A DNA stretch of 64,000 nt from Paracandidimonas soli (GCF_004342005.1 NZ_SMBX01000002.1:248001-312000), one strand, 5' to 3'; shown: positions 45,658 through 55,560, counted from the first letter of the stretch. Translations and numbers: made by a program. The notes: generated by a model from the letters alone, not told the origin.

Positions 45658-46118
45658 CAGAAACCTCCCAGACTGCTGACCTGGAATGTGGTGACATTGC
45701 CGGTCGACTTGTCTTCGGTGGTGACCGAGAAGATGCCGCCGCCCATGTCGGCGATCGTGATGATGAAGTTTTCCGTCTGCAGCGTGCCGGGCACGAAATT
45801 TCCCTGCGCGTCGAACAGCTTCGATGCGGCTGCCGAAGACAGGCGGTTCAGGATCGAGCGCTCGAGGCTTTCCTGGAAGTTCTGCAGCGGCGTGCGCTGT
45901 TCGATGCCGAGCCGGTCGGAGTCAATGTCCGGCGCCTTGTGCTTGTTGGTGGCGATGGCCGAATTCAGCAACACGGGCCCGTTCAGGGGGCTGCCGCCGA
46001 AAGAGGGGTTGAGCGGGTAATACACCAGTTCGGTGGCTCCAGCGGATGTCGTGCCTGCGCACAGGCATAGCGTCAGCACGGCGCTGCGAATTCGGGGTTG
46101 TTTTTGTGCGGACATCAT
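45657..46118 (-). CDS. csgF: Curli assembly factor CsgF
   Basis: 153 aa. Signal peptide ends TSAGAT; the mature N-terminus ELVYYPLNPSFGGSPLNGPVLLNSA is the CsgG-plugging segment of CsgF. It anchors curlin to the cell surface. It starts 16 bp after csgE and touches csgG. Confidence 0.94.
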   Translation of the reverse strand: MMSAQKQPRIRSAVLTLCLCAGTTSAGATELVYYPLNPSFGGSPLNGPVLLNSAIATNKHKAPDIDSDRLGIEQRTPLQNFQESLERSILNRLSSAAASKLFDAQGNFVPGTLQTENFIITIADMGGGIFSVTTEDKSTGNVTTFQVSSLGGF

Positions 46119-46134
46119 CTTCTCCTTTGGATAG

Positions 46135-46674
46135 CTATAGTTCTTCGGGCGCCAAATCGTGGTCTTGGAAGGTCATGCGGTGGATTTCGGTGCGGGTGAT
46201 GTTCTGTTCGACGATTGCGGCAGCGGCTTCCGCGACTCCCTTGGCGGCCTGGCGGGCCGGCGACAGGAATGTATGGAAGACGCGATCCTGGCGAAACTGG
46301 ATCCAGATCTCGCTGCCCCAGCGGGCCGTCGGCCGCTCGTAGATGGCGATCGAGTACCGGTTGTTTTCGTTGAGCTCATTCCAGTACGTGGAAAAGTACT
46401 GATAGAAATCGTTGCCCAGTACCGTGACGGTCCGGTTCACGATCACGCCTTGGAGCGGATCTTCGAAAATCGTCTTTTTCTCCTGTTCCGCTGCAAGCTT
46501 GTCCATGGCGGTTTCGGGAAGGCTGTTCTTGACCGCACTGCCGTTCCTGACGCCGTTCTGCTTTGCGCCAGCGCTTTTTGCCGCGTTGCCCTTTGCGATA
46601 TCGCCCTGCGCCTGGACCAGTGTTCCCGGCAAGGCCAGTGCAACGGAAAGTGCAACTATGGTCAGCGGTCTCAT
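46135..46674 (-). CDS. csgE: Curli secretion adaptor CsgE
   Basis: 179 aa from ATG 46672-46674; a TTG nine codons upstream is possible but weak. Signal peptide ends VQAQG. The CsgE domain (about residues 62-179) contains PLQGVIVNRTVTVLGNDFYQYFSTYW and IAIYERPTARWGSEIWIQF. It caps CsgG on the periplasmic side and gives substrate choice. It has an extra Lys/Ala/Asn-rich linker (residues 25-60). First gene of the curli operon, divergent from pel. Confidence 0.94.
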   Translation of the reverse strand: MRPLTIVALSVALALPGTLVQAQGDIAKGNAAKSAGAKQNGVRNGSAVKNSLPETAMDKLAAEQEKKTIFEDPLQGVIVNRTVTVLGNDFYQYFSTYWNELNENNRYSIAIYERPTARWGSEIWIQFRQDRVFHTFLSPARQAAKGVAEAAAAIVEQNITRTEIHRMTFQDHDLAPEEL

Positions 46675-47107
46675 CGCCAAAGCCCCTATTGATCCGTGCA
46701 AGCTTGAATTTTTTTACGTCTGGAAATCTGTTTGCAAGCCAATGATAGAGATGTAAAACGCGCCGAACATGCGGCGTATGGCGTAAGCCTCGGGCGGTTA
46801 TTTGTCCTAGGAGCAAATGCCGGTGTGAGTGCCGCCGGCCCGATCGCGCGTTCCAAGGGTTGGAATCCCTCCGTCTTCGCCGTACCGGAGTCGTTTGTTT
46901 TGATGATTTTTGCGAGGCTGCGACGTGAGGCTTCCTGGGTGGAAACCGGGCCTTTGTCTATGAAAAATGGCTAAGGGTTAGTACCAACAGCCAAAAGTAC
47001 TAGACCTTTTGAGCGCCAGCCCTAGGGTAATTGGCGCATGTCGTACGCGCAGCGGTGTCTTTATCCTATTACAAAAGAAAAAAAACATTTCGGTGCGTAA
47101 GAACGAT
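46675..47107. promoter_or_regulatory. Shared csg/pel divergent regulatory region
   Basis: 433 bp without a credible gene. Visible dyads: ATTTG-TCCTAGGAG-CAAAT (46800-46818), TAGTAC-N12-GTACTA (46979-47002) and GCGCCA-N13-TGGCGC (47013-47037, containing CCCTAGGG). The last two lie within 130 bp of the pelA start. They are candidate sites for a LuxR-type or other biofilm regulator; no binding protein is assigned. An 80-codon open frame at 46732-46974 has no family features and I do not call it. Confidence 0.5.
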
Positions 47108-49969
47108 ATGCATGCATGGTCGACCGACGGTGCCAACATGACAAAGACGCTGCAAAACAAGACACGTTTTGTATACATTCAGGCAGCCGGCCTGAAGGGA
47201 TGGCGGCGGCATGTTTGCATCGCCCGGCTGCTGCGGCACAGCCTTGCATGGGGGCTGCCGTTCATTTTCGCCTGGCTGGCTTCAGCGCATGCCGCGGAAA
47301 CGACGCAGTCGCTCGTTTCCGCCAAAGCTCCCAACGTAGCTTTTTATTATCAGGACGCGCTGCCGGTCGACGAGCTGCAGGCCTTCGATGCGGTTGTGAT
47401 CGATCCCGCGCGGGCGCGCCTGCCGGATGCCAGCGCGGCTCCGCATACGTCCTGGTTCGCCCGCCTGGATCTGGCATCCTGGAAGCGTTCGGCTTCGGAT
47501 GCTGCCGGCCAGGCCGTCATGTCCGGCATCCAGGTCTTGTGGGACGAGGGGTATCGCGGCTTTCTGCTCGACGATGGCGTGCAGGCCGATGCCGGCGGGA
47601 GCGACGACGGCATGCTGGCGCTGATGGACGCTATCCGCGATCGCTATCCAGAAGCCAGGCTCATGCTGCGCAACCATATCGCTCTGGCGCACGCGCGCGC
47701 CGCAAGCCTGTACGCGCTGGTGGTCGATTCGCTTTATCACCGGCCCGGCGGCTTTACCGGGATGATGGGCAAAACGCCCGATGGGTTGCGCGACGGCTTG
47801 CTGGGGGAAATCCGGCAATTGCAGTCGGAATTCGCGCTGCCGGTGGTTGCCGTCGACTACTGTCTTGCCGGCGACAAGGCCTGCCGCCGCGATCTGGCGC
47901 GGCGCTTGCAGGAAGATGGCGTGCAGCCCTTCGTCACCGCGCCCGGCATGGGGATAGTGGGGACGGGACGCATCGAGGTGATGCCCCGCAAGATATTGAT
48001 GGTGCAGGCGTTGGGCAGAGACCAGTCCCTCGATCAGAGCGTGGGAGTGATAGGGCTTTCCATGCCATTGAACTATCTGGGATACGACGTCCAGTATCTG
48101 GATCTCAACAGCAAGGACCTGCCGGCGAACATAGGCAGCGACAGGTATGCCGGCATTGTGGTGGCCTTGAATCAGCAGGCGCCGAAGGCGGGAATCTGGC
48201 GGCAATGGCTGCTGGCTCGTATCCGGGAAGGAATGCGGGTGGCCGTGATCGGAAGTTTCGGCTTTCCCCTGGATAGCGCCGCGTTGGCTGCGCTGGGGCT
48301 CGAGGGCGTGCCGGGCAAGGTGCCGCCGGGCAGCGTGCCTCAAGTTGTCGGCAAGGAGCCCTTGATGGGCTTCGAAACGCTGCCGTCGCCGGATGCGCGC
48401 GATGTCGTGGGAGTCAGGGCGGGGTCCGCCGATGCGTCTTTGCTGCGACTGGCGTTCGACTCCTATGTTTACGATGCCGCAGCCTTGACATCGTGGGGCG
48501 GCTATACGCTGACACCTTACGATGTGGTGTTTCTGGATGCCTTGCGCGAATATCGCCTGGTGTTCCAGCCGATCGATTTCTTCAGGCAGGCATTGCAATT
48601 GCCGGAAATGCCGGTACCTGACGTGACATCGGAAAACGGTCGCCGGCTGATGTTCACGCAGGTGGACGGCGATGGCTTCGTTTCCAGGGCAGAGTTTTCC
48701 AGCGCAGCGGACGAGTTCAGTGCGGAAGTACTGTATCGCCGTATCCTGACCAAGTATCCCGTGCCGATGACGGTCTCGGTGATCGAGGGCGAGATTGGCC
48801 CCGAGGGCGCCTATCCGGAACTCAGTCCGAAGCTGGAGCCGCTGGCGAGAAAGATCTTCGCACTGCCGAATGTGGAGATAGCCAGCCACAGCTATTCCCA
48901 CCCCTTCTTCTCGTGGCAGATCGACAATCGGACGGGAAAGCGCATCAAGCCTTTCCACCAGACGCCGGAAGAAGCGGCCGATCCGTTTTCCATGGATATT
49001 CCCGGATACGAATTCGATCTGGACAGGGAGATCTTCGGCAGTATCGATTACATCAATCAGCGCCTGGCGCCTCCCGGTAAAAGGGTGGAGGCCATGCTGT
49101 GGACGGGAGATACCGAGATGCGTCCGCTCGCCTTGCGCAAGGCGGCGCAGGCGGGCGTGCTGTCGATCAATGGCGGCAATACGGTGATCACCAAGGCCAG
49201 GAACAGCTGGACCAATATCGCGCCTTACGGCGTGGCCAAGGATGACGATCCCGACGCATACCAGGTGTATGCCGCCACCATGAACGAGAACGTGTACACC
49301 AATGATTGGCTGGGGCCGTTCTATGGATTCAAGCGCGTGATCGAGACGTTCGCCATGACGGACGAGCCCATCCGCTTCAAGGCGCTGGATATCTACTACC
49401 ACTTCTATTCGGCCACGAAAAAAGCATCACTGGCGGCGTTGGAGCATGTGTTCGATACGGCAATGAAGCAGCCCGTTTTTCCCGTATACACCACGGAATA
49501 CATCAAGCGGGTCCTGCAGTGGCGCCGAGTGTCGGTTGCCAGGGACGGGGACCGGTGGATAGTCCGTTCCGGCGCCGATCTGCGCCAGTTGCGCTGGCCT
49601 GGGGCAGGGGTGCCGGAACTGGCCGGAGCCACAGGCGTGATGGGCTACAAGCCGGGACCAGGCGGACTGTACATCCACATGGGAGGGGATGAAGCATCTT
49701 TTCGCATCGCATCCGCCGGGAAGCAGGGTTTGCCGTACATACAGGAGGCATCCGGGTTCGTCAGGAATTTCCAGCGCCAGGGGCGCGGCATGCAGTTCGA
49801 ACTCGGCGGTTACTACAAGCCGTTCGTGCAGTTTGCTGATATGTCGGGTTGCGTGTCGAGCGTAGCCGACGGCTCCAGGGGATCCGGGCGAAGCGCGGGC
49901 CGGGTCGATGTCGCGGGAAATGCGGCCAAGCCCGTTGTCTATCATTCGATCAGGGTGCATTGTGAATAA
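47108..49969 (+). CDS. pelA: PelA, Pel polysaccharide deacetylase with a degenerate GH114 domain
   Basis: 953 aa from ATG 47108 (Met11 at 47138 is possible). Signal/TM segment about residues 40-58 ending SAHAAE. GH114-like domain about 65-290, a middle region, and a CE4-like deacetylase domain with VDGDGF (Asp522) and ASHSYSHPF (His594, His598), the metal ligands expected for PelA. In the GH114 domain the usual FLDTLD motif is FLLDDGV (152-158), and the segment carrying the catalytic Glu (ESLF in active enzymes) reads VDSLY with Asp207. The hydrolase is therefore probably impaired or altered, while deacetylation of Pel in the periplasm looks intact. Confidence 0.93.
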   Translation: MHAWSTDGANMTKTLQNKTRFVYIQAAGLKGWRRHVCIARLLRHSLAWGLPFIFAWLASAHAAETTQSLVSAKAPNVAFYYQDALPVDELQAFDAVVIDPARARLPDASAAPHTSWFARLDLASWKRSASDAAGQAVMSGIQVLWDEGYRGFLLDDGVQADAGGSDDGMLALMDAIRDRYPEARLMLRNHIALAHARAASLYALVVDSLYHRPGGFTGMMGKTPDGLRDGLLGEIRQLQSEFALPVVAVDYCLAGDKACRRDLARRLQEDGVQPFVTAPGMGIVGTGRIEVMPRKILMVQALGRDQSLDQSVGVIGLSMPLNYLGYDVQYLDLNSKDLPANIGSDRYAGIVVALNQQAPKAGIWRQWLLARIREGMRVAVIGSFGFPLDSAALAALGLEGVPGKVPPGSVPQVVGKEPLMGFETLPSPDARDVVGVRAGSADASLLRLAFDSYVYDAAALTSWGGYTLTPYDVVFLDALREYRLVFQPIDFFRQALQLPEMPVPDVTSENGRRLMFTQVDGDGFVSRAEFSSAADEFSAEVLYRRILTKYPVPMTVSVIEGEIGPEGAYPELSPKLEPLARKIFALPNVEIASHSYSHPFFSWQIDNRTGKRIKPFHQTPEEAADPFSMDIPGYEFDLDREIFGSIDYINQRLAPPGKRVEAMLWTGDTEMRPLALRKAAQAGVLSINGGNTVITKARNSWTNIAPYGVAKDDDPDAYQVYAATMNENVYTNDWLGPFYGFKRVIETFAMTDEPIRFKALDIYYHFYSATKKASLAALEHVFDTAMKQPVFPVYTTEYIKRVLQWRRVSVARDGDRWIVRSGADLRQLRWPGAGVPELAGATGVMGYKPGPGGLYIHMGGDEASFRIASAGKQGLPYIQEASGFVRNFQRQGRGMQFELGGYYKPFVQFADMSGCVSSVADGSRGSGRSAGRVDVAGNAAKPVVYHSIRVHCE

Positions 49970-52900
49970 GATCCGAGAACAATTGTGTCCCGCATGGCTG
50001 TCCCTGCTGCTTGGCGCCGTCGTCATTGCTGCGCTGGTGGCGGCCTATCCGAGGGCCGACGTGCATACGCGCAGCCTGTCGACACAGCAGGCATCGATGA
50101 TTTCCGTCGCCTATCTCGAGGCTTGGCTGCTGGTCGAGCCGGATTCGCCCGCATATCTGGAGTCCCTGGCCATGCAGTATCTCGAGCTGGGACGCTGGCA
50201 ATCCGCCCTGGGTGCGTCCCGTCGCTTCTCCCAGGCGGCGCAGGACGATACGGGCAAGAGGAAGGCGCTGTTCCTGGAGCTTGTGGCCACCGAACAGATG
50301 GCGTACGCCTTGCCGGAGGACGCGCCTGAGCGGGAACTGGGTGTGAACCGCGTTGCGGCGATTCTCGGCGAGGCGGCGGGGCTGTCCTGGAATATCGCCG
50401 CCATGCGCTCGCTGGCGGAAAAGGCCCGTACGGCGGGTGCCGATGATGCAATGGTGCGCTTCTACCAGAAGCTTGCGCAGACCGATACTGAGAATTCCGC
50501 CCGCTGGCAGGCCAGGCTCGGCGAAGTGGCATTGGCTACCCAGGCTTATGAAACCGCTGCCTTCTCCTTTTTCTCCGCCTATGAGACGGCCGTTTTGTTC
50601 GATGAGAAGCGCCATTATTTCATCCGGGCGCTGCAGGTGCTGGAGTCGGCGGGGAAGGTCGAGCAGGCCTGCGCCGAAGCCCAGCAGAGGCTGGGCGTGC
50701 TGGCAAGCGACAGCCAGACACTGAGATATCTGCTGACGCTGGCGCGGCAGGCCAACAGGGGCGATCTGGCCGCCGTCTATGCGCGATCCCTGCTCAAGGC
50801 GGTCGGAGGGCCGCGCCAGCAGGCGCGCGGCAGGGATGCCTCCATCGTTCTGGTCGCGGCGCATGCGTCCGCGCTGAGCCACGATGCGGGCACGGACATG
50901 GCTGCGCTGGAGGAGGAGTACAAGCTGGTCTACCAGACTTTCATTGAAAGCGGCGCGCTGGATGATGCGGAGCAGGTTGCACGAATGGCGCTGGATGCGG
51001 GCCTGGACCGTCTTGCATGGAGCGCGAATCTGGCAAGGGCGGCGCAGTGGAACCAGCATCCGGGCGTCGCCCTGGAGCATTGGCTGTGGTATGCGCAGGC
51101 TTCCAACGACCAGGAGGCCTGGCGTCAGGTTCTGGCCTTGGCGCCCGCGCAGGATGACGATGATGCCTATCTGCTGGCCTGGATGCGTCAGCACGCGGAG
51201 ACAAGTGAAGGCGCTTCCGGCACGCAGGCCGGGCTGAATGCGCTGGCGGCTGAATACATGCGGGCGGGGCGCTGGACTTCCATGCTGAGGGTCATCGAGC
51301 GGCTGAAGCCGCTTGGCGACGGCCAGGCGCGGCAGCGTGTCATGATGCTGGAAATCATGGCGCTCGAGCAGCATGCCTATGAGTTTGAACCGGGCGATCC
51401 CCGGCGCGAAGCCTTGATGCATCGGCTGCATGCAACGATGGAGGGAAGCTTGCCGCTGCCGCTGGATCCTTCCTCCATGGAGTGGCTGGCGCAGAAGGCG
51501 GAAGCGACGGGCGCCGACGCCGTGGCGGAGCGCTATTACAGCCGGCTGGCAGCGGAGGACTCCGGCAATGCCGCGCATTGGCTGGGGAAGCGGGGGGACT
51601 TCGCGCTGGGCCGGCAGGCCTATGAGGATGCGGCGGAGGCTTATTTTTCCGCCCGGGAGGCGGCACAGGACCGCGATGAGCAGCGCCGGTACTTCCAGGC
51701 CGGGCTGGGCGCCTTCGTGGCCGGAGGAAAGGTGGGCCAGGCTTGCGAGGCGGGCGAGCGACGTGCGGGAGACCTGATGGACGATCCCGCTACTTTGCGC
51801 TACCTGATCGATCTGGCCCGCCAGGCGCATCGGACGGACCTGATGACGCGATATGCGCGCGCGCTGATCCAGACGAGGCAGGAGGACAGGGCCGGATCGT
51901 CGCGCATCGGCCTGGTCTGGTCTGATATGGGGGGCGCGTCGATGCAGGCCGGCTTCTGGAGAGGCGGATTGCCCGTCCGTCATGCGGATTTCAGGCCGTC
52001 GGATGCGGCCGGCCGGTTCATGGCGGAGAACGCCGCAGGCATGTCCGAAAATCAGGAAGGAGATGTCGATGACCTGGATATCGCCTTCCAGGCGTTCGTG
52101 GAAAGCCGCCAGCTTTCGGATGCCGAGCGGACCGCGCAGCGTGCTCTGGATGAAGGCAGGGATCCGCAGGTATGGGGCCCCAGGCTGGCCCAGGTGGCCG
52201 AATGGAACGGCAATCCCAGGACGGCGCTGCGTCATTGGCTGCAATACGCCCAGGCTTCGGGCAACGAGCAGGCATGGGCCAATGTCCTCGTCCTGTCGAT
52301 GCAATTGAACGACAATGCCGCCCAGCTTGCGGCTCTCAAGCACATGTCGGCCCGGGCGCCCGGCGATCTGGAGCTGCTGGACCAGGTGGTGCACGCCTAT
52401 GAGCTACTCGGCCAGCCCGAGGCGGGATTGGCCTACCTGAAGAGCAGGGCGCAGGGATCGCTGCGCACGCCCATGCTCGAACGCTATGCGGACCTTGCCG
52501 AGCGCTCGGGAAATGATGAGGCCGCCAGGCAGGCCTATGAAGCGCTGGGAGGGTCCGGCGCCAATGCCTGGCAATATGCCATGCGGCTGGCAAGCATGGA
52601 TTACGCACAGGGAGATCTTGCCGGCGCCCTGGCCAGATTGCGCGATGCGCGCGACCAGGCGGGAAGGGGCCCGGAGACCGTGCCTTACTGGAGGCTGTAC
52701 AGCGAGCTGGCACGCTTGGCGCGAAGCCGCGAGGACGCCGGATTCGCGCATGAGGGGCTGCTGGAGACTGGGCAGGCCAACGATGCCGACCTGAATGCTC
52801 TTGCCTATCTTTACGAGCTGAGTCCGATCGATGGCGGCCGGCTGGCCGAGGCGCAGTTCCGCAAGGACGGCTCGCCCGCTGCATTGCAATCCGCCTTGCG

Positions 52901-54947
52901 CATGTATGCTTCCGTGCGCGCCTGGGGGCGGATCGAGCAGTTGCTGCGCGCCCTGCCGCCGGAGCAGCGAGGGTTCTTTGCGCATTCCGGGCAGTTGCTG
53001 AGCGCCCGCGCCGATTACTACATCGGCACCCAGCGCTGGGAGGCCGCGCTTGCCGACCTGCGCGCAGCGGCGAACATGCCGGATGCGGATGACTATGTGC
53101 GGGTGGCCTACCTGTGGACCCTGACCTGGTTCGGCACGGAGGCAGAACTCCGGAAGGCAGTGCACCGCTGGCGCAAGGCGGCGCAGACCCATGCCAGCTA
53201 TTGGGATGTCCTTGCCGCCGCGCAGATGCGCCTGGGCAATCCAGTCAGCGCGGCGCATTATTTGCGCAGGCAGCGATTGAGCAGCGGGGATGATCCTTTG
53301 TGGCTGATGATGCTTGCGGATGCCGAAGAAGCGTCGGGCCACGTCGAGCGTGCATGGAGGATCAGGAGGCAGGCCTGGAAGCTGTTGCGCGAGAAGGCTC
53401 CCCTGGGACAGGATCTGGAAGCTTCGGGCGCCGCGGAGGGCGGCGCATGGGATCTGTTCGGGCCGACGCCGCAGGATGCCCGCCATCGCAACGCCGCTCG
53501 TATTGCGTTGAGCCAGCAACTGGCCAACGGCGATTACTCTCGCGCGCTGCTGGTAAAGCTGTTGCGCCAGGAAATCCGCTCACCCGAACAGGCCGAGCTG
53601 ACGCGGTCCCTGCTTGGCGACAAGGCGAGCCTGCCCGCGCTCGATGAGGTCGTTCCCTCGACGGCGGATGGCGGACGCAATCGGCGGGAGCCCATCGGGC
53701 CGGTACTGAGGGATGCGGTGCTTGCATGGGCGCTGGGCGGGGAGCATGACAGCCTGGCGCGGGCATGGCTGACCAGGAGATATGCGGATCGTCTGCTCAG
53801 CCCGGTCGATGCCGAGGTGACGCTGGCGCTGATGGAAGGTGATCCTGTTGAACTGGGAATCCTGCTGGACGACAGGCGCAAGAACATACCGGTTGAAAGC
53901 AGGGTCGATGCGCTTGCCGCCGTCGGACGGATACCCGAAGCCCAGATGCTGGCGTTCGACGCTATGGACGGGGCCCCGGAAAGCGATGCCAGGTACCAGG
54001 CGATGGCCGATCTCCTGATGCGCGATCGTCCGGCGATGGGCATGGATGTCGAGCATGTCGATAACGATTCGCTGAAATACCTGCAAACGTCCGTGACTGG
54101 CGGATTGAAGCTGACGAATCGCTGGGGCATCGGCATGGAGGCGATCGATCGGAGGCAGAAAACGACGGACCAGGACGTATTGGCGTGGGTACCTTCCCAT
54201 GACAGGGAACTCAACCTCACGCTTTCCGATACGACGCCGGAGCGGAAGCTTTCCATGACGGTCGGCGTGCGCAACGCCAGCGAGACCTTCCATACAGTCA
54301 GCCTGCGTGCAGATCTGAACCGGCAGGGCGCTTTCAAGACTTCGTTCCTGCTGGGACTGAACCAGTTCACCGATGCGTCGCAACTGTTGCAGGCGGGAGG
54401 GGCCAAGGATCTGGCCCAGGTGTCATGGCAATGGGATAGCGGCGCGCGATGGTTCCTGTGGGGCAGCGCGCAGGCCAATCGCCTGCTTGATCAGGATCGT
54501 ACCTATATCGGCCGCGGGCTGGAGGTTTCGGGAGATCTGGGCTATCGATTCCTGTTGTCCCATCCCGACTGGAGCGTCCGGCTGACGGCGGCGCACGGCA
54601 CGTACTCGGCAAGCGGCAACACCATCCATCGCATGCGCAGGCTGCTGCCCTCCGGGCATTCGCTATCGGCCTCGGAAATCGTGCCGGAAGACTTTACGCA
54701 GTACGGAGTGATCGTGGGTTTCGGCTCCAGCGACCAGAATGCCTACTGGCGGCGCTGGCGATTGTTTCTTGACGCCGGCTATGTGCATGACAGCAAGGAG
54801 GGCTGGGGAGCCCTTGTCAATTTCGGCGCCGGCGGCTCGGTGTTTGGCGGCGACCATCTCCATGTTTTCTATTCGCATACGGCGGCGCGGCAGGGAGACG
54901 GGAGCTCGATGAGCCGTATCGGATTGTCTTATCGATTGTTTTTCTAG
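49962..54947 (+). CDS. pelB: PelB, outer-membrane Pel exporter (enlarged TPR superhelix + porin)
   Basis: 1661 aa from GTG 49962, overlapping pelA by 8 bp. One N-terminal TM anchor (residues about 8-27) precedes a long TPR/alpha-helical periplasmic superhelix (about 40-1320) and a C-terminal beta-barrel (about 1360-1661, ending SYRLFF). The P. aeruginosa protein is about 1190 aa. The extra length is explained by an internal duplication: residues about 116-360 resemble about 475-720, each with ATLRYL/QTLRYL-type segments, and FIESGALDDAEQVARMALD (about 325) matches FVESRQLSDAERTAQRALD (about 710). It guides and exports Pel with PelC. Confidence 0.93.
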   Translation: MNKIREQLCPAWLSLLLGAVVIAALVAAYPRADVHTRSLSTQQASMISVAYLEAWLLVEPDSPAYLESLAMQYLELGRWQSALGASRRFSQAAQDDTGKRKALFLELVATEQMAYALPEDAPERELGVNRVAAILGEAAGLSWNIAAMRSLAEKARTAGADDAMVRFYQKLAQTDTENSARWQARLGEVALATQAYETAAFSFFSAYETAVLFDEKRHYFIRALQVLESAGKVEQACAEAQQRLGVLASDSQTLRYLLTLARQANRGDLAAVYARSLLKAVGGPRQQARGRDASIVLVAAHASALSHDAGTDMAALEEEYKLVYQTFIESGALDDAEQVARMALDAGLDRLAWSANLARAAQWNQHPGVALEHWLWYAQASNDQEAWRQVLALAPAQDDDDAYLLAWMRQHAETSEGASGTQAGLNALAAEYMRAGRWTSMLRVIERLKPLGDGQARQRVMMLEIMALEQHAYEFEPGDPRREALMHRLHATMEGSLPLPLDPSSMEWLAQKAEATGADAVAERYYSRLAAEDSGNAAHWLGKRGDFALGRQAYEDAAEAYFSAREAAQDRDEQRRYFQAGLGAFVAGGKVGQACEAGERRAGDLMDDPATLRYLIDLARQAHRTDLMTRYARALIQTRQEDRAGSSRIGLVWSDMGGASMQAGFWRGGLPVRHADFRPSDAAGRFMAENAAGMSENQEGDVDDLDIAFQAFVESRQLSDAERTAQRALDEGRDPQVWGPRLAQVAEWNGNPRTALRHWLQYAQASGNEQAWANVLVLSMQLNDNAAQLAALKHMSARAPGDLELLDQVVHAYELLGQPEAGLAYLKSRAQGSLRTPMLERYADLAERSGNDEAARQAYEALGGSGANAWQYAMRLASMDYAQGDLAGALARLRDARDQAGRGPETVPYWRLYSELARLARSREDAGFAHEGLLETGQANDADLNALAYLYELSPIDGGRLAEAQFRKDGSPAALQSALRMYASVRAWGRIEQLLRALPPEQRGFFAHSGQLLSARADYYIGTQRWEAALADLRAAANMPDADDYVRVAYLWTLTWFGTEAELRKAVHRWRKAAQTHASYWDVLAAAQMRLGNPVSAAHYLRRQRLSSGDDPLWLMMLADAEEASGHVERAWRIRRQAWKLLREKAPLGQDLEASGAAEGGAWDLFGPTPQDARHRNAARIALSQQLANGDYSRALLVKLLRQEIRSPEQAELTRSLLGDKASLPALDEVVPSTADGGRNRREPIGPVLRDAVLAWALGGEHDSLARAWLTRRYADRLLSPVDAEVTLALMEGDPVELGILLDDRRKNIPVESRVDALAAVGRIPEAQMLAFDAMDGAPESDARYQAMADLLMRDRPAMGMDVEHVDNDSLKYLQTSVTGGLKLTNRWGIGMEAIDRRQKTTDQDVLAWVPSHDRELNLTLSDTTPERKLSMTVGVRNASETFHTVSLRADLNRQGAFKTSFLLGLNQFTDASQLLQAGGAKDLAQVSWQWDSGARWFLWGSAQANRLLDQDRTYIGRGLEVSGDLGYRFLLSHPDWSVRLTAAHGTYSASGNTIHRMRRLLPSGHSLSASEIVPEDFTQYGVIVGFGSSDQNAYWRRWRLFLDAGYVHDSKEGWGALVNFGAGGSVFGGDHLHVFYSHTAARQGDGSSMSRIGLSYRLFF

Positions 54948-55009
54948 TCATGGCAACGCAGAGCGCGGCGCCAATCCGGACTGCGCTTGATTACAACCTG
55001 GAGTGAGAT

Positions 55010-55549
55010 ATGAAAGTTTCCAATATCAAGCACGCGAAGTTGTGGACCGCCCTTGCTGCACTGGGATTGCTCGGCGCTTGTTCGACTGTCGATGTCAGCA
55101 GCGGGCCTGGATTCGCCGCCGCCGACGGGCTGGCGGTGCTTCCGATCGCAAACTACACCGAAACGCCGGAGGCGGGGCAGCGCGTGCGCAGCATCACGCA
55201 GAGCCTGCTGTATCAGAAGGGCTTTACCAACCTGCAGTCGTATCCGCAGGACGAGACCACGGATCTGCTGATAGCCGGCAGCGCGGACCGGATGCAGCAG
55301 CAGGCGCTGGAATGGGCGCGCAGTTCCGGCGCCCGCTATGCGCTGACCGGCTCGGTGCAGGAGTGGCGCTACAAGGTGGGCCTGGACGGCGAGCCCGCCG
55401 TGGGCGTGACCTTTCATCTTGTCGATGTCTCCAATGCCGCGGTGGTATGGAGCGCGACGGGCAGCCGCAGCGGCTGGAGCCGTTCCAGCCTGGCGGGGGT
55501 CGGCCAGACCCTGATCAAAGAAATGCTCGATCCCTTGTCCGTCAAATAA
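55010..55549 (+). CDS. pelC: PelC, Pel export lipoprotein
   Basis: 179 aa; lipobox LLGACST places the lipid on Cys24. The mature part, with LAVLPIANYTETPEAGQRVRSITQSLLYQKGF and ARYALTGSVQEWRYKVGLDGEPAVGVTFHLVD, fits the TolB-N-like fold of PelC, which forms a dodecameric ring under the PelB barrel and funnels the cationic polymer. It lies 62 bp after pelB. Confidence 0.93.
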   Translation: MKVSNIKHAKLWTALAALGLLGACSTVDVSSGPGFAAADGLAVLPIANYTETPEAGQRVRSITQSLLYQKGFTNLQSYPQDETTDLLIAGSADRMQQQALEWARSSGARYALTGSVQEWRYKVGLDGEPAVGVTFHLVDVSNAAVVWSATGSRSGWSRSSLAGVGQTLIKEMLDPLSVK

Positions 55550-55560
55550 AAGGTGATGCC

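Noticed and set aside
46732-46974. 80-codon open frame between csgE and pelA
   Set aside because: No ribosome site, no family features, and it lies in a promoter region; treated as non-coding.
49950-52394. Open frame of 814 codons antisense to pelB
   Set aside because: The composition is typical of a shadow frame and pelB is certain; no family motifs are present.
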